A model generated the notes under the pieces. It was not told the DNA's origin. It was given only the letters and a program-made list of their open reading frames with translations, and searched no databases. The translations under genes were made by a program, and so were the position numbers. Below, piece by piece: positions 24,779 to 34,881 of a DNA stretch of 64,000 nucleotides. The stretch is taken from positions 46,904 to 110,903 of the forward strand of contig JAPSLP010000016.1 of NCBI GenBank assembly GCA_031180665.1. The letters are read 5' to 3'. Numbering within the stretch: the first letter of the stretch is position 1; each line of letters opens with the position of its first letter. This DNA comes from Cupriavidus sp. (GTDB taxonomy: Bacteria; Pseudomonadota; Gammaproteobacteria; Burkholderiales; Burkholderiaceae).

Positions 24779-26521
24779 ATGAATGCCGCGGCCGTGCTGG
24801 GCAACCGCTCGGAAATGATCGAGCGCTTCAAGGGCAATCCGCGCCTGCCCCTGATGCTGGGCGGGGCCGCGCTGGCCGCCGCGATCGCGGTCGGCGTGCT
24901 GTGGTCGCGCAGCCCCGACTACAAGGTGCTGTACAGCAACCTGTCCGAGCGCGACGGCGGCGCGGTAATCGCGTCGCTGCAGCAGATGAACGTGCCGTAC
25001 AAGTTCGCCGAGGGCGGCGGCGCGGTGATGGTGCCGGCCGACAAGGTCCATGAGATGCGGCTGCGGCTGGCCTCGCAGGGCCTGCCCAAGAGCGGCAACG
25101 CCGGCATGGAGCTGATGGACAACCAGAAGTTCGGCATCAGTCAGTTTGCCGAACAGGTCAATTACCAGCGCGGTCTCGAAGGCGAGCTCGCGCGCTCGAT
25201 CGAATCGATCGCCGCGGTGCAGTCCGCCCGCGTGCATCTGGCCATTCCGAAGCCGACGCTGTTCGTACGCGAGCGCCAGAAGCCGACTGCGTCCATCGTG
25301 CTGACGCTGCATCCGGGCCGCGCCATCGACGAAGGCCAGGTCGCGGCGATCAGCCATCTGGTGTCGTCCAGCGTGCCGGAACTGACGCCCAAGTCGATCT
25401 CGATCGTCGACCAGCATGGCAACCTGCTGTCGGGCAACGGCAGCAACGAGCGCATGCTCGATGCCACGCAGCTCAAGTATGTGCAGACGCTCGAGCGCAC
25501 CTATGTACAGCGCGTCGAGTCGATCCTTGCCCCCATCGTCGGCCAGGGCAATGTGAAGGCCCAGGTCACCGCCGACGTCGACTTCAGCATCGTCGAGCAC
25601 ACCGACGAATCGTACAAGCCGAACCAGGACCCGACCCGCGCGGCCATCCGCAGCCAGCAGACCAGCGAATCGAGCCAGCAAGGCGGCTCGCCGGTCGGCG
25701 GCGTGCCGGGCGCGCTGTCGAACCAGCCGCCGCTGCAGGCCGCCGCGCCGGTGGTCACGCAGCAGCCGGGGCAACCGGGTCAGCAGGGACAGCCGGGACA
25801 GCCGGGACAGCCGGGCCAACAAGCCCAGGCCGGCCAGCAGGCCCCGGGACAGCAAGCCGGCACCGCCAATACGCAGGCCGCGCTCGCCGGCGCCCAGTCC
25901 GGCCCGAGCAGCAACCGCCGCGACTCCACCACCAACTACGAGCTCGACCGCACCGTGCGCCACGTGCAGCAGGCACCGGGCGGCATCCGCCGCCTGTCGG
26001 TGGCGGTGGTGATCAACCATCGCCAGGTGGCCGGCGCGAACGGCAAGATCACCAGCGAGCCGCTGACCGCCGCGCAACTGGCGCAGATCGAGAACCTCGC
26101 CAAGGAGGCGATGGGCTTCTCCCCTGCACGCGGCGACTCGCTCAATGTGGTCAACAGCCCGTTCACCTCCGGCGACGAGATCAAGCCCGAACTGCCGCTG
26201 TGGAAGCAACCCGAAATGATCGAGCTGGCCAAGACCGCCGCGCAATACCTGCTGCTGGCACTGCTGGCCCTGTTCGTGTGGTTCAAGGTGGCACGGCCGA
26301 TCCTGCGCAAGTACACCGCGCCGCCGCTGCCGCCGCCCGCCGAGAACAACGCGGCCGAGTCGGTGCTGCTGCCGGTCGAGGAACAGCAGCCGGATCCGGA
26401 GGTGCTGCGCCTGACCGCCAAATACGAAAGCGATCTCGCCCTGGTGCGCGACGCCGCGCAACGCGACCCGCGTCTGGTCGCCAGTGTGATCAAGAACTGG
26501 ATGTCTAGCGATGAACGGTGA
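24779..26521 (+). CDS. fliF: Flagellar MS-ring protein FliF
   Basis: The 580-residue membrane protein builds the MS ring. Helix 1 is about residues 20-42 and helix 2 about 482-505, enclosing the ring-building periplasmic domains (YscJ-like [23 protein letters not shown]; later [15 protein letters not shown] and AVVINHR). The C-terminal tail that binds FliG is present. The periplasmic region has a collagen-like Gly-Gln-Pro-rich insert (about residues 327-362). The gene overlaps fliG by 11 bases and begins the fliFGHIJK operon. The upstream GGAGG supports the start. Confidence 0.97.
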   Translation: MNAAAVLGNRSEMIERFKGNPRLPLMLGGAALAAAIAVGVLWSRSPDYKVLYSNLSERDGGAVIASLQQMNVPYKFAEGGGAVMVPADKVHEMRLRLASQGLPKSGNAGMELMDNQKFGISQFAEQVNYQRGLEGELARSIESIAAVQSARVHLAIPKPTLFVRERQKPTASIVLTLHPGRAIDEGQVAAISHLVSSSVPELTPKSISIVDQHGNLLSGNGSNERMLDATQLKYVQTLERTYVQRVESILAPIVGQGNVKAQVTADVDFSIVEHTDESYKPNQDPTRAAIRSQQTSESSQQGGSPVGGVPGALSNQPPLQAAAPVVTQQPGQPGQQGQPGQPGQPGQQAQAGQQAPGQQAGTANTQAALAGAQSGPSSNRRDSTTNYELDRTVRHVQQAPGGIRRLSVAVVINHRQVAGANGKITSEPLTAAQLAQIENLAKEAMGFSPARGDSLNVVNSPFTSGDEIKPELPLWKQPEMIELAKTAAQYLLLALLALFVWFKVARPILRKYTAPPLPPPAENNAAESVLLPVEEQQPDPEVLRLTAKYESDLALVRDAAQRDPRLVASVIKNWMSSDER

Positions 26522-27503
26522 GGGCTTGCAGAAGAGCGCCATCCTGATGATGTCGCTCGGTGAGGATGCGGCGGCCGAGGTCTTCAAGCACCTGTCGCCG
26601 CGCGAAGTGCAGACGCTGGGCTCCGCGATGGCGTCGCTGAACGCCGTCACGCGAGAAGAAATGGCGGCCGTGCTGGCCGAGTTCCGCAGCGAGACCGAGC
26701 AGTTCCTGGCGTTGTCGGTCGACTCGAGCACGTTCATCAAGAGCGTCCTGAACAAGGCGCTGGGCGAGGAACGCGCGCTGTCGGTGATCGAGGACATCCT
26801 GGAATCGCGCGACCCGGGCAGCGGCATCGACTCGCTGAACTGGATGGACGCGACCTCGGTGGCCGAGCTGATCCGCGACGAACACCCGCAGATCATCGCC
26901 ACCATCCTGATCCATCTGGATCGCCAGAAGTCTTCCGAGGTGCTGGCGCTGTTCACCGACCGCCTGCGCAACGACGTGGTGCTGCGGATCGCGACCTTCG
27001 GCGGCGTGCAGCCGGGCGCGCTGCAGGAACTGACCGATGTGCTGACCAAGCTGCTGGCCGGCCAGAGCCTGAAGCGCAGCCGCATGGGCGGCATCCGCAC
27101 CGCGGCCGAGATCATCAACCTGATGAACACCACGCACGAGGAGGCGGTGATCGCCGGCGTGCGCCAGCACGACAGCGACCTCGCGCAGAAGATCATCGAC
27201 GAGATGTTCCTGTTCGAGAATCTGCTGGAAGTCGACGATCGCGGCATCCAGCGCGTGCTGAAGGAAATCGCCACCGAGTCGCTGATCGTCGCGCTCAAGG
27301 GCGCGCCGCAGGAGCTGCGCGACAAGTTCATCCGCAACATGTCGACCCGTGCGGGCGAGATGCTGCGCGAGGACCTGGAAGCGCTGGGCCCGGTGCGCGT
27401 GTCGCAGGTCGAGGCCGAGCAGAAGAGCATCCTGCAGGTGGTAAGACGCCTGGCCGACGCCGGCGAGATCCAGATCGGAGCCGGCGACGATGCCTATGTC
27501 TAA
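26511..27503 (+). CDS. fliG: Flagellar motor switch protein FliG
   Basis: The 330-residue rotor protein transmits torque. Typical landmarks are [18 protein letters not shown] at the N-terminus, the middle-domain [11 protein letters not shown] (EHPQR-type motif, about residues 123-133), and the C-terminal charged helix region [21 protein letters not shown], whose charges interact with the stator. It overlaps fliF upstream and fliH downstream by 14 bases. Confidence 0.98.
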   Translation: MNGEGLQKSAILMMSLGEDAAAEVFKHLSPREVQTLGSAMASLNAVTREEMAAVLAEFRSETEQFLALSVDSSTFIKSVLNKALGEERALSVIEDILESRDPGSGIDSLNWMDATSVAELIRDEHPQIIATILIHLDRQKSSEVLALFTDRLRNDVVLRIATFGGVQPGALQELTDVLTKLLAGQSLKRSRMGGIRTAAEIINLMNTTHEEAVIAGVRQHDSDLAQKIIDEMFLFENLLEVDDRGIQRVLKEIATESLIVALKGAPQELRDKFIRNMSTRAGEMLREDLEALGPVRVSQVEAEQKSILQVVRRLADAGEIQIGAGDDAYV

Positions 27504-28428
27504 TCCCTACCCGCGGCAGGCGCTGGGCCACCACCTCGGTGGCCCGCTCGACGACGAGCGCGATGACGGCCTCGGCGCGCGCTACGAGCCGCGCGCCCAG
27601 GCCCGCGCCACCGTGCCGTCTGCATCCGCCGCTTCGTCGGCCCCCTCTGCCGGGCTGAAGCTGCGTGGCGGCCGCGACGGCGCCGGCTTCGAGCGCTTCG
27701 ATGCGTTCGGCAGCGAGACGTCGCCGTCTGGCGGCGGCAAGCAGGGCGACCGGGACAGCGACAACAACGGCTGGCGCCGCTGGAAGATGTCGGCCTTCGA
27801 CGCCCCGCCGCCTCCGCCGCCCGCGTTGGAAGCCGAACCGGACGAACCGGCGCCGCCGCCGATCGACTTTGCCGCGCTCGACGCGATGCGCGAGGGCGCC
27901 CGCAAGGAAGGCTATGCCCAGGGCTACACGCAGGGCCAGACCCAGGGCTACGGCGACGGCCATCGCGAAGGCTATGCGCGCGGCCTCGAGACCGCGCGCC
28001 AGGAGGCCGCCCGCCTGCAGGAACTGGCCGGCACCTTCGCCGGCGCGCTGCGCCGCATCGACGACGAAGTCGGCCAGACCCTGATCGCGCTGGCGCTCGA
28101 CGTCGCCCGCAAGCTGGTGCACGACACCGTCGCGCACAACCCCGCCGTGCTGCTGCCCGCGGTGCGCGAGCTGCTGGCCAACGAACCGGCACTGTCCGGC
28201 GCGCCGTGCCTGCTGCTCAATCCCGACGACATCGAGCTGGTGCAGACGCATCTGGCCGGCGAGCTGGAAGCGGCAGGCTGGTCGGTGCGCGCCGACGCGA
28301 CGGTGGCGCGCGGCGGCTGCATCGCCAGCGCCGCCAGCGGCGAACTGGACGCGACGCTGGCCACCCGCTGGAGCCGCGTGGTCAAGGCGCTCGGCCGCAA
28401 CGATCCGTGGGAAGCGCCCGATGCGTGA
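27490..28428 (+). CDS. fliH: Flagellar ATPase regulator FliH
   Basis: The protein (312 residues) regulates FliI in the export apparatus. A Pro/Ala-rich disordered N-terminus is followed by the family's GxxxG-type repeat helix (about residues 135-165, [21 protein letters not shown]) and the C-terminal FliI-binding domain. It is longer than many homologues because of the N-terminal 120 residues. The first ATG (27490) overlaps fliG; a second ATG two codons later is also possible. It overlaps fliI by 8 bases. Confidence 0.92.
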   Translation: MPMSNPYPRQALGHHLGGPLDDERDDGLGARYEPRAQARATVPSASAASSAPSAGLKLRGGRDGAGFERFDAFGSETSPSGGGKQGDRDSDNNGWRRWKMSAFDAPPPPPPALEAEPDEPAPPPIDFAALDAMREGARKEGYAQGYTQGQTQGYGDGHREGYARGLETARQEAARLQELAGTFAGALRRIDDEVGQTLIALALDVARKLVHDTVAHNPAVLLPAVRELLANEPALSGAPCLLLNPDDIELVQTHLAGELEAAGWSVRADATVARGGCIASAASGELDATLATRWSRVVKALGRNDPWEAPDA

Positions 28429-29911
28429 GCCCATCGCCGCGCGCGAGGACGATCTCGCCGATAAGCCGGCCGACAAGCTGGCCGCCGCCAGCATGCCCGA
28501 GCTGCATGGCCAGCGCTGGCGCGATGCGCTCGCCGGCGCCGCCGCCAATGTCGCCGAACTGGACAGCAAGCGCAGCTGCGGCCGGCTGACCCGCGCCGCC
28601 GGGCTGGTGCTGGAAGCGGTCGGCCTGCGCATGCCGGTCGGCAGCGACTGCCTGATCGAAATCCCCGGCCATGCCGGCGCCAACGGCCAGGGTCCGCGCA
28701 TGGCCGAGGCCGAAGTGGTCGGCTTCGGCGCCGACCGCCTCTACTTGATGCCGCAGTCCGACGTGGTGGGCCTGGTACCCGGCGCCCGCGTCTATCCGCT
28801 CGAACCGTCGCCGCTGCCCAGCGGCGACAGCGCGCCGCGCGAGCCGGGCTCCAAGCGCTTGCCGGTCGGCGAAGGCTTGCTCGGCCGCGTGCTCGACGCC
28901 GCAGGCCGGCCGCTGGACGGTCTCGGCCCCTTGCAGGCCGCGCGCGAAGTGCCGCTGGCCGGATCGCAGATCAATCCACTGTCGCGCGCCCCGATCGATA
29001 CCGTGCTCGATGTCGGCGTGCGCGCGATCAACGGCATGCTGACGGTCGGCCGCGGCCAGCGCATGGGCCTGTTTGCGGGCTCGGGCGTCGGCAAGAGCGT
29101 GCTGCTCGGCATGATGGCGCGCTATACCAGCGCCGAAGTGATCGTGGTCGGCCTGATCGGCGAACGCGGGCGCGAGGTGAAGGACTTCATCGAGAACATC
29201 CTCGGCGAGGAAGGCCGCGCCCGCTCGGTGGTGGTCGCCGCGCCGGCCGACACCTCGCCGCTGCTGCGCATGCAGGGCGCCGCCTATGCGACGCGCCTTG
29301 CCGAGTATTTCCGCGATCAGGGCCGCCATGTGCTGCTGATCATGGATTCGCTGACGCGCTATGCAATGGCCCAGCGCGAGATCGCGCTGGCCATCGGCGA
29401 GCCGCCGGCGACCAAGGGCTACCCCCCTTCGGTGTTCGCCAAGCTGCCGACCCTGGTCGAGCGCGCCGGTAACGGCGCCGAGGGCGGCGGCTCGATCACC
29501 GCCTTCTATACCGTGCTGGCCGAGGGAGACGACCAGCAGGATCCGATCGCCGATTCGGCGCGCGCGATCCTCGACGGCCATATCGTGCTGTCGCGCAGCC
29601 TGGCCGAGGCCGGCCACTATCCAGCGATCGACGTCGAGGCGTCGATCAGCCGGGCGATGACCGCATTGATCTCGCCGGAGCAATTCGGCTCGGTGCGCCG
29701 CTTCAAGCAATTGATGTCGCGCTACCAGCGCAACCGCGACCTGATCAGCGTGGGTGCCTACGTACCGGGCGCCGATCCCGAGCTGGACCTGGCGATTCGC
29801 CTGCATCCGCGCATGGAAGCCTTCCTGCAGCAGGACATTCACGAGCGTGCGGGCTACGGCGAATCGATCGACCAACTGCATCTGCTTTTCGACAGGAGCG
29901 CCAATGGCTAA
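28421..29911 (+). CDS. fliI: Flagellar export ATPase FliI
   Basis: The 496-residue F1-beta-like ATPase powers and orders protein export. Walker A is AGSGVGKS (about residues 218-226), Walker B is [10 protein letters not shown] (about 303-312), and the type III ATPase signature [15 protein letters not shown] follows. The N-terminal 50 residues are hydrophilic and longer than usual. It overlaps fliJ by 8 bases and fliH upstream, showing tight coupling of the export complex genes. Confidence 0.98.
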   Translation: MREPIAAREDDLADKPADKLAAASMPELHGQRWRDALAGAAANVAELDSKRSCGRLTRAAGLVLEAVGLRMPVGSDCLIEIPGHAGANGQGPRMAEAEVVGFGADRLYLMPQSDVVGLVPGARVYPLEPSPLPSGDSAPREPGSKRLPVGEGLLGRVLDAAGRPLDGLGPLQAAREVPLAGSQINPLSRAPIDTVLDVGVRAINGMLTVGRGQRMGLFAGSGVGKSVLLGMMARYTSAEVIVVGLIGERGREVKDFIENILGEEGRARSVVVAAPADTSPLLRMQGAAYATRLAEYFRDQGRHVLLIMDSLTRYAMAQREIALAIGEPPATKGYPPSVFAKLPTLVERAGNGAEGGGSITAFYTVLAEGDDQQDPIADSARAILDGHIVLSRSLAEAGHYPAIDVEASISRAMTALISPEQFGSVRRFKQLMSRYQRNRDLISVGAYVPGADPELDLAIRLHPRMEAFLQQDIHERAGYGESIDQLHLLFDRSANG

Positions 29912-30362
29912 GACCTCCCCGTTGAACACGCTGGCCGACCTGGCCCAGAACGACACCGACACCGCCGCGCGCGAACTCGGGCGGTTGCAGGGCCAGCGCA
30001 CGCAGGCCGAGCAGCAGCTCGCCGCGCTGACCCAATACCGGCAGGAATACCGCGCGCGCATGCAGGCCCTGATGCAGGACGGCATGCCGTCCGCGCGCTG
30101 GCACGACTACTCGCAGTTTCTCGATTCGCTCGACGCGGCGATCCGGCAGCAGACCGAGACGCTTGCCAAGGCCGAATCGCAGTTGCTGGCCGGCCGCGCC
30201 AACTGGCAGAAGCAGAAGCAGCGCCTGAACTCCTTCGACACGCTGATCGCGCGTGCCGAATCGCGCGAGCAGCAGATTGCCGCGCGCCGCGAGCAGCGCG
30301 CCACCGACGAATACGCCGCGCGCCTGGCCCAACAGCAGGTCCGCAGCGGACACAACCAATAA
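29904..30362 (+). CDS. fliJ: Flagellar export protein FliJ
   Basis: The 152-residue protein is a two-helix antiparallel coiled coil (charged heptads over most of its length) that sits in the FliI hexamer like the F1 gamma stalk. AGGAG eight bases before the ATG at 29904 defines the start, inside the end of fliI. Sequence similarity in this family is low, so position is part of the evidence. Confidence 0.93.
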   Translation: MAKTSPLNTLADLAQNDTDTAARELGRLQGQRTQAEQQLAALTQYRQEYRARMQALMQDGMPSARWHDYSQFLDSLDAAIRQQTETLAKAESQLLAGRANWQKQKQRLNSFDTLIARAESREQQIAARREQRATDEYAARLAQQQVRSGHNQ

Positions 30363-30376
30363 GCCAGCAAGCACAG

Positions 30377-31843
30377 ATGATCGACATCAGCCAAATCGTC
30401 AGCGGCGGCACCGCATCCGCCAGCGCCCCGCGCAACCCGCAGCCCGCCTCGGGCGCCAGCGAGTTCGGCGATGCGCTGGCGCGCGCGCGCCAGACACAGG
30501 CCGACGACGCGCGCGCAGCCAGCCAGCACCCCGCAGCCAAGAGCGGCAAGGCGGCCGACGGCGCCGGCAAGAACGGGGCGGATACGGGTAAGAAGGCGGG
30601 CTCCGCCAGCGCTGACGCCCATGCCGATGCCGGCAAGACGCAGGCGAACGCCGGCAAGGTCGAGGGTACTGCCGGCGATCGAAAGGACACCGCCGATCTG
30701 GCCGACGACGAGACCGGCACCAATGACAACGCCGCAGCCGCTGCCGCGGGGGCACTGCTGGCGGCGATGCTGCCGGCCACGCCTGCCGCAGCCGCTGCCG
30801 CAGCTGCCGGCACGGGCCCGGCCAATGCCACCGCCATGCCAGCCGCGGCGAGCGCTGCCATCGCCGGCCCGTTGCCGGCGGCTGCCGCGGCCGCGGCCGC
30901 GGCCGCGGAGGCTGCACCGTCGCTGGCGGAGGACACCCTGAATACCATCGCGTCGCAACGTGCGGCGCTGGCGTCCGCCACGGTCGCACCGGATGCTGCC
31001 GTGGCCAAGCCTGCCACGCCGACGGATGCGGATGCCGATGCCGGCAAGCCGGCCGTGTCGCTCGACGCCACGACCAAGGCCGCGCTGAGCGCCGCGCAAC
31101 TGCAGGCATCCACCGACACCGGCGGCACGCATGACGGCACAGCCGGCGGCCGCGACGGCGCCGCCAGCCAGTTTGCCGCCGCTGCGCAGCCGCCTGCTGC
31201 GGCGGCGGGCAGCAGCACCGTATCGCCGACGGCCGCGTTGCAGGCCGCACTGCAGGCCGCTTCGGCCGCCGCGAAGGCAGCGGGCGAAGACAACGGCGCG
31301 GTCGCCGCGCCGATCGAGGGCGCCACGCCGCTGCCGCCCGGCACCGCGGCCACGCTCGGCACGCAATCCGGCGCGCAAGTGGCGCTCACGCTGCCGCTGG
31401 CCCCGCGTGTCGGCGATCCGCAGTGGCCGCAGGCCCTGGGCCAGCAGATGGTCCGGCTCACCACGCAGGGCAACCACACCGCCGAGCTGCAACTGAACCC
31501 ACCCGATCTCGGTCCGCTGAAGGTCGTGCTCAATGTGGTCAACGACCAGGCCCAGGCCCAGTTCGTCTCGCCGCACGCCAGCGTGCGCGCGGCGGTCGAG
31601 GCCGCCCTGCCCCAACTGCGCCATGCGATGGCCGACAGCGGCATCCAGCTCGGCCAGACCTCGGTCGGCGCCGAGCAGTTCGCCGGCCAGCCGGGTCAGG
31701 GACAACAGCAGGCTCCGCAGCACCGCGGCCAGGGCTTCGCGCAGGGCGTGACGGAGTTCCAGCAGCCTGGCGCGGCCCAGACCGCGACGGCACCGACCGC
31801 GCCGCGCCGCGTGGCGCTGGGTGAGGTCGATACGTTCGCCTGA
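30377..31843 (+). CDS. fliK: Flagellar hook-length control protein FliK
   Basis: The 488-residue secreted ruler protein has an extremely Ala-rich central region (about residues 115-330) and a conserved C-terminal substrate-switch domain (about 345-435: WPQALGQQMVRLTTQGNHTAELQLNPPDLGPLKVVL), ending in a Gln-rich tail. It is the last gene of the fliF operon. The central DNA includes short GC repeats (a GGCCGC run near 30886-30906) reflecting poly-Ala. A separate FliK-like gene lies at 22253. Confidence 0.95.
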   Translation: MIDISQIVSGGTASASAPRNPQPASGASEFGDALARARQTQADDARAASQHPAAKSGKAADGAGKNGADTGKKAGSASADAHADAGKTQANAGKVEGTAGDRKDTADLADDETGTNDNAAAAAAGALLAAMLPATPAAAAAAAAGTGPANATAMPAAASAAIAGPLPAAAAAAAAAAEAAPSLAEDTLNTIASQRAALASATVAPDAAVAKPATPTDADADAGKPAVSLDATTKAALSAAQLQASTDTGGTHDGTAGGRDGAASQFAAAAQPPAAAAGSSTVSPTAALQAALQAASAAAKAAGEDNGAVAAPIEGATPLPPGTAATLGTQSGAQVALTLPLAPRVGDPQWPQALGQQMVRLTTQGNHTAELQLNPPDLGPLKVVLNVVNDQAQAQFVSPHASVRAAVEAALPQLRHAMADSGIQLGQTSVGAEQFAGQPGQGQQQAPQHRGQGFAQGVTEFQQPGAAQTATAPTAPRRVALGEVDTFA

Positions 31844-31878
31844 GCAGGCGAATCGTCAGCGTCTGGCTCTGGTGTTGT

Positions 31879-31902
31879 CCCTGTCCCGCTTGCGGGAGAG
31901 GG
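31879..31902. repeat. Palindromic intergenic repeat, copy 1
   Basis: CCCTGTCCCGC-TT-GCGGGAGAGGG is an 11-base stem with one mismatch, 35 bases after fliK. A fuller copy is at 60551-60576. It may also act as a transcript-end hairpin. Confidence 0.6.
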
Positions 31903-31969
31903 GAGCAAACCTACACCGCTCGCCGGCGTATCATTCCGCATCCCAATGAATCGATACGCGCGGTAGGCC

Positions 31970-32635
31970 ATGACCCTGGACCTGTTCGACAACCTGCCCG
32001 AGCCTGACAGCCGCGGCGGGGATCGCAGCGAAGCGATCGGGCCGGGTGCCATGGTGTTGCGCGGCTTCGCGCTGTCGCGCGCATCGGCGCTGCGCGACGC
32101 GATCGAGCAGATCCAGGCCGAAGCGCCATTCCGCCATCTGGTCACGCCCGGCGGATTTCGCATGTCGGTGGCGATGACCAATTGCGGCACGCTCGGTTGG
32201 GTATCGGACGAGAGTGGGTATCGCTATGATCCCCTCGATCCGGACAGCGGCCGGCCCTGGCCCGCCATGCCCGCGGTCTTCGCCGAGCTGGCACGCGAGG
32301 CGGCCGCTGCAGCCGGTTATCCCGGCTTTGCGCCCGACGCCTGCCTGATCAACCGCTATGCACCCGGCACGCGCCTGTCGCTGCATCAGGACCGCAACGA
32401 GCGCGATCTGCGCGCGCCGATCGTCTCCGTCTCGCTGGGCCTGCCCGCGGTGTTCCTGTTCGGCGGCGCGCGACGCGCCGACCGTCCCGCACGCGTGCGC
32501 ATGGCCCACGGCGATATCGCGATCTGGGGCGGGCCGAGCCGGCTCTTCTATCACGGCATCGCGCCGCTGTCCGACGGCGACCATCCGCTGCTCGGACCGC
32601 TTCGCCTGAACCTGACCTTCCGCAAGGCCGGCTGA
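31970..32635 (+). CDS. alkB: AlkB-type DNA/RNA repair dioxygenase
   Basis: The 221-residue Fe(II)/2-oxoglutarate dioxygenase removes N-alkyl damage such as 1-methyladenine and 3-methylcytosine by oxidation. Metal ligands His139 and Asp141 (SLHQDRNE) and His195 (FYHGIAPL) are visible, and the 2-oxoglutarate-binding RLNLTFR gives Arg212 and Arg218. Length matches E. coli AlkB (216). It stands alone; no ada gene is adjacent. Confidence 0.95.
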   Translation: MTLDLFDNLPEPDSRGGDRSEAIGPGAMVLRGFALSRASALRDAIEQIQAEAPFRHLVTPGGFRMSVAMTNCGTLGWVSDESGYRYDPLDPDSGRPWPAMPAVFAELAREAAAAAGYPGFAPDACLINRYAPGTRLSLHQDRNERDLRAPIVSVSLGLPAVFLFGGARRADRPARVRMAHGDIAIWGGPSRLFYHGIAPLSDGDHPLLGPLRLNLTFRKAG

Positions 32636-32747
32636 AACAGGTCGACATGACGCCGCGATGACACGTCGATGAAGTGTTGATGAAGCTTCGTCGCAAAGAT
32701 CGCCGGCCGCGCCTTCCCGCGCACTTGATGCCATTGCATCAGACATC

Positions 32748-32781
32748 TTTTCATCGCGACGTCACGGACCGCCCCTAGCAT
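32748..32781 (+). promoter_or_regulatory. Candidate Pho box and promoter for the PhoX gene
   Basis: TTTTCAT-CGCG-ACGTCAC resembles two direct PhoB half-sites (consensus CTGTCAT-N4-CTGTCAC, about 5 of 7 bases each). TAGCAT (32776-32781) follows ten bases later, the usual distance to a -10 in Pho promoters. A second PHO-like pair (GTGTCAT-CGCG-GCGTCAT) lies on the minus strand near 32645-32663. Confidence 0.45.
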
Positions 32782-32931
32782 CCACCTCGCCGTCAATTTG
32801 CACTTGCCGCTGCACTCATCGCATTGGCACGATGCGGCCGCGAAACGCCGTCGATACGCCTTCGATCTGGCTTCGATATGGCCGCGATGCGATGCCCGGC
32901 ATTCCATCCAACAAAGGGAGGTCCCCCCGTC

Positions 32932-34782
32932 ATGTCTTACATCACCGATAAGGCGCGCGAGCCGCGCCGTGCGGCTGAAGGCTACATCACCGTTCCCGGC
33001 CAGACGCTCGAAGAGATCGTCGCCGCCAACCCGGCCCGTCGCAAGGTCCTGCGCGGCGGCCTGAGCCTGTCGCTGCTGTCGGTCTTCGGTTCGACCAGCC
33101 TGCTGGCCGCCTGCGGTGGCGACGACGATCCCGCGCCGGCACCGGCCCCGGCTCCCGCGCCCGGCCCGACCCCGAGCCAGCCGCTGGACTACAGCATCGG
33201 CTTCAACCCGGTGGCGGACAAGGTCACCGCCGACACGGTGACGCTGCCGGAAAACTACTCGTACGAAGTCCTGTTCTCCGCCGGCGATCCGGTCGAGATC
33301 GGCTCGGTCGGCTATAGCGGCTCGTTCCAGAGCTCGGCGGAAACCGAGCGCCAAGCCGGCGGCAACCACGACGGCATGCACTTCTTCGAGATCCCCGGCG
33401 TCGACCCGCAGAAGGGCGGCCTGCTGGCGATCAATCACGAAGCGATGGATTCGGCCATCCTGTTCCCGGGCAGCTACGACGAAGCCACCGCAACGGCCGA
33501 GCAGAAGCGCCTGGCGCTGTCGTCGGTCGGCGTGTCGATCATCGAGATCGAATTCGTCGACGGCAAGTGGAGCGTCAAGCGTGACTCGCGCTACAACAAG
33601 CGCTACACCGGCAACACCATCTACAAGGTCGGTGGCCCGGCGGCCAGCGCGGTCGGCGGCAGCGTGGTCGGCACGCTGAACAACTGCTCGAGCGGCAACA
33701 CGCCGTGGGGCACGTACCTGACCTGCGAGGAAACCACCGACAACTATCTCGACCAGTCGAACCCGGAAGAGGGCTACGGCTGGGTGGTCGAGATCGATCC
33801 GCTGAACCAGCTGGGCGCGCCGACCAAGCGCACCGCGATGGGCCGCTTCGACCACGAGAACACCGCCTACATGACCGACGCCAGCAACCGCGTGGCGTTC
33901 TACATGGGCGATGACGGCACCCCGGGCTGCATCTACAAGTTTATCCCCAGCAATGCCTTCGATCCGAACAACCGCGCCGCCAACGCCAACCTGCTGGACC
34001 AGGGCACGCTGTACGTGGCCAAGTTTAACGGCGACGGCACGGGCCAGTGGATCGAACTGACGCACGGCAAGAACGGCCTGGTGACCGGTGCCAGCGACCC
34101 GGGCAACTACACGCAATCGACCACGCCGCCGACGCCGACCATCGTCGACTTCAACTCGCAGGCCGACGTGCTGATCAAGACCAAGGCGGCTGCCCGCGTT
34201 GCCGGTGGCACGTTGATGGACCGCCCGGAGTGGATCACGGTCGCGCTGGACAAGACCGTGTACTGCACGCTGACCAACAACGGCAGCCGCCGCGTCACCG
34301 ATCCGGCCAACCCGCGCGCCACCAACCCGCACGGCCACATCATCCGCTGGAAGGAACAGGGCGACTCGCCGCTGGCGACCACCTTCACCTGGGAAATCTT
34401 CCTGCTGGCCGGCGACCCGTCGCTGGCCGCGGAGAACCTGAAGGGCAACATCGTCGGCGACACCTTCTCGAGCCCGGACGGCATCCGCGTCGATCCGAAG
34501 GGCCGCCTGTGGGTGCAGACCGATGCCGGCACCGGCAGCAGCACGACCGATATCTTCGGTGCCAACTCGATGCACTACGTCGACCAGCAGACCCGCGAGT
34601 GCAAGCGCTTCCTGGTGGGCCCGCACGGCTGCGAGATCACCGGCATCGCCTACACGCCGGACCTGACGACGTTCTTCATCAACATCCAGCACCCGAACGG
34701 CGCATGGCCCAGCGCCAGCCTGCCGGCGCGCTCGTCGACCATCGTGGTTCGCCACAAGGACGGCAAGCCGATCGGCGCGTAA
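32932..34782 (+). CDS. phoX: PhoX-family alkaline phosphatase (DUF839), Tat-exported
   Basis: The 616-residue protein belongs to the PhoX/DUF839 family of calcium- and iron-dependent phosphatases. The signal region has twin Arg36-Arg37 (ARRKVLRGG), a hydrophobic core and a lipobox LAAC with Cys61, so it is probably Tat-exported and lipid-anchored. Family stretches include GGLLAINHEAM, NCSSGNTPWGTYLTCEET, GRFDHENTAYM and DGIRVDPKGRLWVQTD. GGGAGG lies 11 bases before the ATG. A possible Pho box upstream suggests phosphate-starvation control; a strong terminator follows. Confidence 0.9.
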   Translation: MSYITDKAREPRRAAEGYITVPGQTLEEIVAANPARRKVLRGGLSLSLLSVFGSTSLLAACGGDDDPAPAPAPAPAPGPTPSQPLDYSIGFNPVADKVTADTVTLPENYSYEVLFSAGDPVEIGSVGYSGSFQSSAETERQAGGNHDGMHFFEIPGVDPQKGGLLAINHEAMDSAILFPGSYDEATATAEQKRLALSSVGVSIIEIEFVDGKWSVKRDSRYNKRYTGNTIYKVGGPAASAVGGSVVGTLNNCSSGNTPWGTYLTCEETTDNYLDQSNPEEGYGWVVEIDPLNQLGAPTKRTAMGRFDHENTAYMTDASNRVAFYMGDDGTPGCIYKFIPSNAFDPNNRAANANLLDQGTLYVAKFNGDGTGQWIELTHGKNGLVTGASDPGNYTQSTTPPTPTIVDFNSQADVLIKTKAAARVAGGTLMDRPEWITVALDKTVYCTLTNNGSRRVTDPANPRATNPHGHIIRWKEQGDSPLATTFTWEIFLLAGDPSLAAENLKGNIVGDTFSSPDGIRVDPKGRLWVQTDAGTGSSTTDIFGANSMHYVDQQTRECKRFLVGPHGCEITGIAYTPDLTTFFINIQHPNGAWPSASLPARSSTIVVRHKDGKPIGA

Positions 34783-34827
34783 GCCTGCACTGAGCGTCCG
34801 ATGCCGGACTCGCTCCGGCAATCCCCG

Positions 34828-34860
34828 AAGCCCGACGGCGCCCCGCCGTCGGGCTTTTTT
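34828..34860 (+). terminator. Strong terminator after phoX
   Basis: A perfect 13-base stem (34828-34840 and 34844-34856) around a CCC loop ends in a run of six T residues. Confidence 0.9.
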
Positions 34861-34881
34861 GCTCGTTGGAAAAGAAGGCGG

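Noticed and set aside
24629..27430. A continuous open frame of over 900 codons on the minus strand, antisense to fliF and fliG
   Set aside because: It arises from strong GC third-position bias of the sense genes; the translation shows no domain, and fliF/fliG are unmistakable.
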